Part shown: positions 55,293 to 64,000 of the stretch, piece by piece | Layout: every line of letters starts with the position of its first letter | How positions within the stretch are numbered: position 1 is the stretch's first letter | DNA from: Nemertoderma westbladi | Lineage: Eukaryota; Xenacoelomorpha; Nemertodermatida; Nemertodermatidae | DNA: 64,000 nt | Assembly: GCA_032718475.1 (NCBI GenBank) | Contig: JAUCBJ010000021.1 | Coordinates: forward strand, 41,460-105,459 | Direction of reading: 5' to 3' | The notes under the pieces: model-generated | Database searches by the model: none | What the model was told of the DNA's origin: nothing | Seen by the model: the letters and a program-made list of their open reading frames with translations, nothing else | Program-made: the position numbers and the translations under genes

Positions 55293-55734
55293 CTAAAATG
55301 TAGAATAGTTAAAATATTAGTCAAAATACTAGTCTTTCATTTTATTTTAATTTGTATTATAAATTATATCAAAATTCCAACTGATCTGATCCAAATCTCA
55401 CACATGGGATGACATGATATATTATATCGATATGATCCCTAATAATTGAATACCATGGCAATGCAAGGTGAAACATATAAGCAGTTCCAGTAAATGAATA
55501 TAGCTATTGGGCATGATACCGAAGTTATATAGAGTAATACATAGGTCCATCTTTGTTAGAAATACATGAGTAGAATTACAACGGCATACCCCATTTGTAG
55601 AGGTAACTACACAATGCAAGTACTTAACATTATTTATTAATTCCACAGTGCCTCCTCTGTTTATGAGCCTGTGATTGATATCCATATAATGTAGATTTTA
55701 GGTAAGACATAGCTGTCACTGACTGTATTGGTAT

Positions 55735-56020
55735 CCTTCCTGGGGTACAACTACTACCATGTCGAATGAGCTAGCACAGTGGAAATGATGAGTAACCCCT
55801 TCTAGTTGGTCTACATATGTGTCATAGTCGGTTGCCATGGCACAATGCATACCTTGTGTTCTCCCCCAGAAACGAAGATCTGGTATGATATCGCCGTTAC
55901 TTCTCCAGCAGTGCCTCCTGAATCATGCATACATGTGAAGTGATGGTGATGATTGGCGTCCACGAAGCTGTTGTGCCAGCGGACCCAGCAACACAGCATA
56001 TGCAGCATATTGAGTATTTG
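55735..56020 (-). mobile_element. LINE A-family fossil in EGF intron (unit 4)
   Basis: Same fossil at the equivalent place; the most diverged of the four, with ISYQIFVSGGEHKVC readable. Confidence 0.6.
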
Positions 56021-56340
56021 CTACAGGATTATTGTACCATAAAGCTCAGTTTTTGTCACCATGTTGTCTCGTGCTGATGTTTAGTGTGGCCCTTAATAGA
56101 GTGGTATAACAACCATGCATTTGTTGCTCAATTGCTATTGTCAGTGTCCTGGTATAACCACCATATATAATTACACTTTTCACTTGATTTATATTATATT
56201 CAAATAATATTATTACAAATTATATCAGTTTTACAGCTGATCAGGTCCCTATCTCCAATAGGAAATCATACAATATATCTCGAGGAGTGGTAGTTCTGTA
56301 GTTCACTATGGTGTAGGAGGATAACAAATAAATGCATTAC

Positions 56341-56466
56341 CTGAACAATTATATATACCATCTCCAGAATATCCCATGTTGCAGGTACAATTGTATCCTC
56401 CATCTGTATTTGTACAGAATGCATTCATGTGACAGTCATGTGTGTTGGTTAAACATTCATTTATAT
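56341..56466 (-). CDS. Host exon: calcium-binding EGF 3 (array copy 9)
   Basis: 126-nt phase-1/1 exon; [18 protein letters not shown], the most distinct exon of the array and its 5'-most copy in the gene. Upstream intron sequence is not part of the repeat. Confidence 0.85.
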
Positions 56467-58207
56467 CTAAAATGTAAAAAATTTGGTTATTTTTATAAAC
56501 ATACAACGGTACATGTCAGAATCCAGGTAATAATTTTAGTTCCCCTGTTTCACAAGCGGATGATAAATGACATTAATGATTATTTATTATAAACAAATAA
56601 TATAATAATATTGACTCATAACAACAAATAATCAATCAGTCAATTGTTTAAAATAAAGAGAAGATGAACAGACAAGACAATGCAATAACAATAACAATAT
56701 TACTGATGATACATAATGATTTGAGAAATAATTATAAAATAAGCAAAGCAAAGAGTTGATTTTATATAGCATGGATGCAGTCAGATACAAACAAGTCTTA
56801 TAGGGCTGGTTAATACGAAGAATAATTGTTACAAATAGGAGCTAAGTAGTACCTATAATATATATTTTGAATTAATATTATAATTCATTATCCATTATAT
56901 CTAAACTAAACATTGTATATACTACGATGAAATAATATTTAAAATTATTTGGAAGTTGGTAATGCCAAATCATAGCACAATAAAATAATACAGCAATAAC
57001 TCAATCGCAAAACAAACCTAGCTATAAAAACAAAGTTAGTTTAGGATAGAAACTTTCTGTTTAATATTTTTTTAGTAGCCGACTGATATATTCAAATTAT
57101 AGCTAGGTCTATTTGCAGATTGTGCTTTTGCTGTATTATTTTATGGTGCTATTTAATTTGTCATTAGCAAATGCCAAATAATCTTATAACATCATAGCAA
57201 ATGTAGTATATAATGTTTAGTTTAGTTATAATTAAATTAAATTATAAATTATATTAATTTGAAATATATTAGCTGCGCTTAATTATATTTAATACACCAT
57301 GGAAGTGGTAGAATTGTAAAAAACTCTATAATCGCTCAAAAAATAAATTAATTAAAAATTAATTAAATGTGAGGGAACTTTGTTTCTTTTGTTTTTGTTA
57401 TGAGGAATAAAATGTTTAATTACATGTTTAATATATTAGTACATCACAGTTTGTTATTGTCACAGCAAGTTGAACAATATAAGTACCCAGACTGTTGCAC
57501 ACTGACTGTTGCACCCAGACTGTTGCAGCCTGAATGTGGCACCCTGACTGTTGCAACCTCACTGTTGCACCCTGACTGATGCAGCCTGACTGATGCACCC
57601 TGACTGTTGCACCCTGAATGTTGCACACTGACTGTTGCACCCTGACTGTTGCACCCTGACTGTTGCACCCTGACGATTGCACCCTGACCTTTGCACCCTG
57701 CCTGTGTGTTTCTAATTCAAGGCAAACAATTATGGGTTCATCATCATAATGATATTATTATGATAATAATTATACATTATTAAGTTTATTGTAATCAGTT
57801 CAATGATACAGGAATTCAAATAGATCGGTTGGCCTATTGATTTATTATAAGTGATGATGGATGATGTATTGGAATAGTAGATACATTGATGAACATACAC
57901 ATAAAACCTTTCTAGGCAATATTAACATGTTGTGCGGCATTTGCAATGAAAAGCCTTTGAAAAGCAGTACAATTAGTAGACCAGGTAACTTCTACCACAG
58001 TTCAGAGTTCAATAAATTTAGATACTACGGCAGTCTGATTGTGTATATAATTTCTAAACTTTTGATAGAGTACATGTAGTAACGATGGCTATCTATGATG
58101 TTCCACTAATTACACCACTAAGCAAAGGCTCAGTTAGAATACGTGGCTCGCTCCAAAATATCATAAAATTTCAAATTTTATTACAATAAGTAATTTTACC
58201 TCCCTAC
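56467..58207. other. Intron with a 14-bp minisatellite (57486-57708)
   Basis: About sixteen copies of gactgttgcaccct with small variants. The open frames over it (57428-57682) are repeat by-products. Elsewhere AT-rich, nothing recognised. Confidence 0.8.
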
Positions 58208-58360
58208 CTGTGCAGTTAATTCCAATCTCCGGTATATACATATATTCAACATGTCCGGTGTATCCAGGCTTGCAACTGCAGTTATAACCTCCATCAATAT
58301 TCGTGCAATATTCAGTGGTTGTGGTGCAGTTGTGTGTATTATCAAGACATTCATTAATAT
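58208..58360 (-). CDS. Host exon: calcium-binding EGF 2
   Basis: 153-nt phase-1/1 exon, acceptor TTTCAG, donor GTAGGG. DINECLDNTHNC, then EYCTNIDGGYNCSCKPGYTG and a longer last loop (HVEYMYIPEIGINC) than the array EGFs. Calcium and hydroxylation motifs present. Confidence 0.85.
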
Positions 58361-59212
58361 CTGAAACATATATATAAACGATGGTGGATGTAATCATGTT
58401 TGCATCATTGCATCTCATATTAATTGTTGAGAATAGGTCAGTCGATCTTCAAAAATGAATATCCATTACAGTTAATTATAAAGTTCTAAAGCCTATCTAT
58501 TATTTATATTCCCAAGTCACATTCCCTCATTCCAAAGTAAAGTACGGGACATTCGTACACAATCTTGATCGTTGATGGCCTGTACAACGTTATCCACAGC
58601 ACATATCCACACAAAATTTTCACTCTATGAATGGTATTGACATGTAAACCAATAAAAAATTTGTGTGCAAGTGGAGTTTTAGGCCAATAATTTGAAAAAT
58701 AAATATAAAATTTGATTTTTTGGTTAAAATTGTGTATTGTTATCATCAATATTCCCTCTAGGATATTTATTGGTCAGTATTTCTAGCCCATTGACTGAAT
58801 ATTTTAAACAATTTGATTAAAAAATGACGGAGGAGTAACATTTAGAGTGAAAATCATAAATTTTGAATAAAATTGGCAGGAAATTCAAATTGTTTTCCTT
58901 GAAAATCACTATAAGAACAAACTAATAATAGGGCCTACATAAATACGTTCAATTCAAATACAAACTTTGAATTCTCCAAAAACTGGAGGTGTCTCCCACC
59001 AAAAGAGGGTGAACCCGCCTTAACTATTAAGAAATATATCTTTTTAAAATAAATTCAATTTTCGAATAAAATTAGATAGTGTAAGTCATAATCTAGCACA
59101 AGATTAGTTCTCGTATCCACTAAAATACTTACTAACGCAACGCCCGGATTATAAAACGGATCGGAATATAATATTATAAAGTGCTAGAGTAAGTCCTGAA
59201 GTAAATAGTTAT
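58361..59212. other. Intron sequence
   Basis: AT-rich intron; the ORF 58504-58749 on the minus strand has no family signature. Confidence 0.5.
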
Positions 59213-61113
59213 TAATGATTTACTCACTTGGCTCGCCCCACACAGTGGGCCAATCAGAAGTTATCATTTCTTGTTGATGCCATCAATGATGCTGATGACA
59301 GCAGGCAATCATCCCAGGCATGGAAATCGATCAACTTGCTTACTGGGCTGACAACCCAACCAACCACCAAGGTTAAGGCTGAATCACCAGCTGATCACCT
59401 CAATGGTTGGAAGGCCCACTTTGAAAAATAATAATGACAGGGTATTGCTGATAACTTTATAGAAGTAAGTGTCTGACTCTGTACTCCCCGATATTCCCAT
59501 TGGCGATATCTCCTTTGCAGAAGTGAAGGCTGCTGCAAAGAGCATTAAGTCCAATCGTGCCAGTGGAGTAGATAGTGTTCCCCCAAAGGTCTTTAAAATA
59601 CCTGAGTGTTTAAAGCTCATATATCCCATCATAGTAGACATGTACGGAACAACAAGAGTCCCACAAGAAATGAAAACAAATAAGTTGGTGCCAGTTCCCA
59701 AGAAGGGTAACCTAACACTCTATGGTTCTTTTCGGGGAATTTCATTGATCTCGATTGCTGCAAAGCTATACAATAGAATTATATTAAATCGCATCAGGGA
59801 TCCCATTGAGAGACTGCTCCGTGGAAGTCAGAATGGGTTCCGTAAAGGTCGTGGGACCATGGAGCCCATTTTGGCACTTAGAAGGATATAAGAAGATTGA
59901 AGAGTTATCAAAAAAGAAAGACTGTCACCTGGCTGTTGTCTTTGTTGACTTCTTCAAGGCCTTTGATTCAGTCTCTCGCTCACGTATGTTCGTTCAGCAT
60001 ACTTTCATTATATGGGATTCCTGATGAAATTATTGCAGCAATCAGATCAGTATACGATGTTTTTACAACATTTGTGTCTACTGTTTACGGTGACACAGAA
60101 CCATTTGAAGTGTTATGGGGCATCCTCCAGGGAGACACACTTGCACCATTCTTGTTCATAATTGTGGTTGACTATGTTCTACCCATGTCCTTAGATCATC
60201 ATAATGATGATGGGGTGATGATAACTCCACCTACTGGCTCCAGAACTCGAGGAAATCCTGCCAAGTACCTAACTGATCTAGACTTTACTGATGACTTAGG
60301 AGTACTCTCAGAATCACTAGAGGGAGCCCAACGGCTCATCGGCTCATTAGAACAGGCTGCTTCTAGTGTTGGTCTTTTTAATAACTCCAGAAAGACCAAC
60401 ATTTTGACAGTTAACTTTGAAAGTCCTCAGCAAATCTCTGACCGGATGAGCATAAGCTCAAAGGATGGTATGCTTGAGCATGTGGACGACTTCTGTTACC
60501 TGGGATCATGGATCTGGAAGTCAGGTGAGGACCTTCGAATACGTAAGGTAAAGGCATGGGCAGCCTTGAATAGGCTTTCCAGGATTTGGAAGTCACCGAG
60601 AATTAATTGGAAACTTAAGGTCCGATTATTTAGAGCAGCAGTAGTTCTAGTACTCCTCTATGGGAGTCCATGCTGGGCTCTAACTGCTGAGGACACCAAA
60701 TCTCTGGATGGCACATTCACAAGAATGCTACGCCGGGTTCATTGTGTCAAGTACAATGCACACATCTCCAACCAGACACTATATAACACTGGAGGTGTCT
60801 CATTGGTTCCCCCAAGCTTGACACTAGAACAAAATCGCCTTCGCTTTGCAGGACTTTGTTTTCGCCATGAGGACCAGCCAGTGCTTAATCTTGTTTTTTG
60901 GCAGCCTCATGGAGTGAATAAGCAGCCCATGACTTTCTTGAGACACATCTTAAAGGACACTGGCCTTGAAGATGCGGATGATCTAGCAAATGTCATGGGT
61001 GATAGGGAGTTGTGGCGGCGCAATTTTGTCGACAAGCCGGCACAGCATTCTTAAAAATGCAGCTGCAATGCAGCATGCCGATCCTAGTACTAGTAGTAGT
61101 ACTAATGATTTAC
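59213..61113 (+). mobile_element. 5'-truncated TAG-tailed LINE (LINE C) at a splice donor
   Basis: Body 59224-61102, flanked by taatgatttac at 59213-59223 and 61103-61113. The right copy touches the EGF exon at 61114, and its last two bases on the minus strand are the donor GT. It ends ...gccgatcctagtactagtagtagtac. Copies of its 3' end also occur at 11748, 15267 and 16113. Confidence 0.9.
59228..61054 (+). pseudogene. LINE C reverse transcriptase, frameshifted
   Basis: RT without endonuclease. 59228-59431 and 59469-59891 hold the finger region (ASGVDSVPPKVFKIPE, SFRGISLISIAAKLYNR, NGFRKGRGT). A stop at 59889-59891 and a frameshift near 59990 follow, around VFVDFFKAFDSV. 59990-61054 continues with GILQGDTLAPFLFIIVVDY and LDFTDDLGVL (F-T-D-D where most LINEs have F/Y-A-D-D), then the C-terminus RLRFAGLCFRHEDQP to FVDKPAQHS. 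At least two disabling changes. Confidence 0.82.
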
Positions 61114-61233
61114 CTGTGCAATTAATAATACCATCACCGATGTAACCGAGCTTGCATTTGCAGTCAAATCCAAGTTCTGTATTCGTACAATGAGCATTCT
61201 TATCGCAGTTGTTTGCATTTGTAGCGCATTCAT
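61114..61233 (-). CDS. Host exon: EGF 1
   Basis: 120-nt phase-1/1 exon, acceptor TTGCAG, donor GTAAAT. DECATNANNCDKNAHCTNTE then GFDCKCKLGYIGDGIINC; the C-x-N-x4-F-x-C motif is present. First EGF after the LamG-like exon. Confidence 0.85.
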
Positions 61234-62246
61234 CTGCAATATATAAAAGTAGAGATCCCTGAGAAGTAAATTAAAATATTACCAGAAGAGCCAGCAAACA
61301 GGCTGTTAACGAATCTGCCTAAACTTTAAAATGTAAATTTAAGTTTAAACAAAAACTTGTTTTTGTCTGGCAATTGTCTACAGTCTGGCTACTAGTTGTG
61401 GCAAATTCTGTATAATGCAACATTAACTATCTTAATTAGTAATTTATTCCAATTAGCCCTTTGACAATATCACACCATAACTCATTGTATACAGTCCTAT
61501 TCCTACAGTAGAATGTGCATTGTTTGTACAGTAGTTAGTAATACGTTCAGCTGTAGTAAGTGAATGTAGTAAATTAGTTATATATTGGACTTGAATCAAG
61601 ATTTGTTTGCGTTACTCATTTATTCATTATATAAGTATTGTATTGAAAACACGCCCCATTTTTTGTTTATTTGAAACTTCCTGTCTTTATGACAAACTCA
61701 TTTGACTTTGGTCAAACCAATTTACGCATTACTAGTAGTGGTTCTGTTCGATTGATCTGGGGCTCATTTGATTTGAAACCACACACAAGGGCAAGACAGA
61801 CACCTTCAAATCAAGAAGAGTTAATATATTCTGCAATAATGTACCATATAATATGTGGGGCAGCTCAAAACAATCTGATAGTGTATGTGTGTATATAGAT
61901 AGATAGAGGCCTATATATTTGTTTATCGATTTACAAACTTTAATTTTTTTCTGCTCAGTCTTAATATTGAAGAGGTCTTTGGTCAATCCATGTGTATTGT
62001 GTTGTGTACTCCCTTTCCTAGTCAATGTAGAGTATATAATATAACTTTTTGAAACTTTAGTAAGTGATTGGATGGATGGCTGATAAAACACAAGCTGGTA
62101 ACTGAGTAACTAAAAACCATGCTAATAATGTACCTTATTTTTCAAATTGCAGAAGTGAAAATAATTTTCTATTAAAAACTATTGTATTAGCAAATTTTTT
62201 TTATTGAAGTTAAATTAACTTAAAACGTACAATTTAATTGACTAAC
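61234..62246. other. Intron sequence
   Basis: A 50-bp stretch at 61283-61335 resembles 19033-19085. No ORF of note. Confidence 0.5.
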
Positions 62247-62818
62247 CTGTACTATCACAAGACAGTGCTTCATAGGTTTTATGAAGTTCCATTTCTGTAT
62301 AGTAGCAACTATAGTAACGGAAATGAGCAATGTAGCCAGGGAAAACGTAATTATCGAGGAGTCTTCGCCCCAAAAAAAGGTCGACTTTGCTATCTTTTTC
62401 AGACCGTTCAGTGTGTGCTTGGGAAATCTCATCGAACAGATGAATAGAATTCCCTACTCTTCGGCTGTAGAGGAATCTTTTTTTGTAATCAGCACTGACG
62501 CCTACTGCAACCATGTACCACTCATTTATAGTTACGGCATTGATAATGGTTTGGGCTGCGCTTAAATGAGCTGTTGGCACAACTGGATGATGGTAAAGCG
62601 ACAGTGGCGAGAGGTGATTAACAATCCATAGATGTGACCCGAGAATTGTTGCGCTGGAGAATTCGACAATCGGTCCAATACCAGTCGTCTTAACAAAAGC
62701 TATCATTGTAAAAGTTTCCGAGGTTAATTCATCTGGTCCATGAGGAATTGATATGTATCCTGTGTATGTCGTGCCTGATTTGGGCCAATTAAATTTAGTA
62801 TTTTCGTCTCTGTTTGTT
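62247..62818 (-). CDS. Host exon: LamG/concanavalin-like domain
   Basis: Open exon with donor GTTAGT after 62247 (phase 1) and a likely acceptor TTATTTAG before 62818 (phase 2). Encodes a beta-rich domain: YTGYISIPHGPDELTSETFT, MIAFVKTTGIGPIVEFSS, NEWYMVAVGVSADYKKRFLY, DLFLGRRLLDN and GYIAHFRYYSCYYTEMEL. The pattern (W-hhAhGh, then G.IA.[FL]R.Y....T..E[LI]) is typical of LamG/ConA-like jellyroll domains. It ends SCDST and splices into EGF 1 to give a D-E-C calcium site. Extracellular, possibly sugar or protein binding. A signal peptide must be coded further upstream, beyond what I can identify. Confidence 0.68.
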
Positions 62819-64000
62819 CTAAATAATTGAATTATTTTTTTTACTTTCATCACATTTTTAGTATTTAGATTTTTTAGTATTCATTTAAGTATTTTTAGTT
62901 AAATTCTGTAAAATTTAATTAATTTAATTATTTTATTTTTCATTTCTGCAAACTCCAAATAATTTTAAAATTATTTTTTATTCATACTCTATATATATTT
63001 TTTTCATTCTGCTAACTCTACATAATGTTATTTGTTTCTTATTTCTGTAAACTCAGATCGCCATAAAACTAAATCACTATTGCGTTTCAGTGGTGAACCG
63101 GTACACACATTTACAGATTTCCGTTACTTTGCGCATTTAGCAACCTAATTGCAGAACGGGACACACTCAAACCCTTTGGTATTTCTGTACATGGCAGTAT
63201 CAATTGATATAATGCAGGAGATGATCATGCTATGAATGGATCCTCCTACAGTATCTGTACAGTAAAAAGTGAAAGTGCACGAAACCAAAACATTGAGTTA
63301 TGGTGATTGAGTTCCCTTTATTAGGATCATTTTCTTGGAGTGTTAGCGGGGGCCGGATACCAAGCGGGGGGTATACATATAATAACAATATTATAGCTCA
63401 AGGTCTGAGCCCAATGTGATGCACAATGAACTCTGGGTCTATGGCGGTAACAAACATAGGGCTACACCAAGGTGCAACCTTGGTGAGTCCTACACCGGAA
63501 AAACTAAAGCGTTATCTTAATAGAAGATATTACAACACTGACCTATAATTCAAGGTAACAATAGATATAACCTACCTAGAGAAAGAGGGATGGTGATTGA
63601 TCTATCTAGAGAGAGAGGGATGGTGATTATTCTACCTAGAGAGAGAGGGATGGTGATTGATCTATCCTGACCAATCAGGTCTGGATAGGTAGTTTCCTAT
63701 TGGTTCTGCTTGCCAATAACTTTGGTTATGGGGCCAGCAGATTAATGGGTTTATTTATTTTTAGCTAATAGGATAACTCCCTCCCTCCTAGTCGTGGTAA
63801 CAGAACATCGTTATGATGCCACTGTAGGTATGTAATCAAAATACAATACGGGGTAGCCTAATGTTTCCCCATGTACACTCAACCAATAATATAATAGTGA
63901 ATACAATGGTTCTACTGTAATAACTGGTAGATTGCGCTGCGCAGTTACGTGTTGCTAATTTGGTTCGAACTGCAAGGCTTTCTATTTGCCAGCTTGACCT
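62819..64000. other. Upstream intron with LTR-like sequence and a 30-bp triplicate
   Basis: At 63572-63661 a 30-bp unit (ctacctagagagagagggat + ggtgattgat) is repeated three times. From 63347 the start tgttagcgggggcc and a small hairpin (accaagg..ccttggt, about 63462-63483) recall the LTR family of 36-47 kb; no LTR end is reached in the window. Nothing else recognised. Confidence 0.4.

Larger units (their letters stand above)
49452..56466 (-). repeat. Tandem array: 1.65-kb units with two EGF exons each
   Basis: Four units plus one exon. Exon positions repeat at 1646, 1657, 1948 and 1638 bp; the long interval contains a 288-bp SINE. Each unit holds two EGF exons, a short intron (about 335 bp) and a long intron (about 1.06 kb) with a LINE fossil. 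Introns are nearly as alike as exons, which indicates recent unequal crossing-over or gene conversion. Confidence 0.93.

Noticed and set aside
57428-57682. Minus-strand Gln/Cys/Ser-rich ORF
   Set aside because: By-product of the 14-bp minisatellite; no start or splice context.
63347-64000. Another LTR of the 36-47 kb family
   Set aside because: Only the first bases and a small hairpin agree; no second end or polypurine tract, so not claimed as a firm feature.

Overview
This is nuclear DNA of an animal, very likely an invertebrate. Exons are small and separated by AT-rich introns. Extracellular modules (calcium-binding EGF, thrombospondin type 1, Thr/Pro mucin, WxxW) are encoded in phase-1 exons. 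Introns are filled with metazoan retroelements: BEL/Pao, Gypsy, several LINEs and tRNA-derived SINEs. I see no bacterial operons, rRNA genes or CRISPR. I cannot name the species; an invertebrate deuterostome would fit, but that is inference.

Host gene. One multi-exon gene can be traced on the minus strand from about 62.8 kb down to 12.2 kb (perhaps 11.6 kb): LamG-like exon, eleven EGF exons (nine in a tandem array at 49.4-56.5 kb), two TSP1 exons (36.2 and 35.7 kb), a 1.2-kb Thr/Pro mucin exon (30.8-29.6 kb), and a WxxW domain split over two exons (18.5 and 12.3 kb). Nearly all junctions are phase 1 with GT..AG sites, so the exons can be joined in frame. The likely product is a secreted or matrix adhesion/mucin-like glycoprotein. 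The first exon and the last exon are not seen.

Mobile elements, left to right. (1) 1-9.1 kb: BEL/Pao element on the minus strand, gag and pol in one frame separated by a single UGA. (2) 9.7-11.0 kb: remnant of a second LTR family on the plus strand. (3) 13.0-16.7 kb: Gypsy gag (plus) broken by an antisense Gypsy pol piece and by LINE copies. (4) 16.8-20.99 kb: LINE relic and SINEs, including a perfectly palindromic SINE insertion. (5) 22.7-23.4 kb: 68-bp tandem repeats. (6) 25.3-29.6 kb: two-ORF LINE. (7) 31.5-34.75 kb: LINE with another LINE nested in it. (8) 36.25-47.52 kb: complete young LTR element (LTRs 569/570 bp, 5-bp target duplication) with Gag-protease but no recognisable RT, RNase H or integrase. 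In their place is an ORF with an EXD-like 3'-5' exonuclease fold followed by three zinc knuckles; this is the most unusual object in the window. (9) 59.2-61.1 kb: LINE whose target duplication contains a splice donor of the host gene.

Several insertions lie within about 50 nt of splice sites of the host gene. The EGF array has been amplified recently: introns, including fossil LINE pieces inside them, are nearly as similar as exons.
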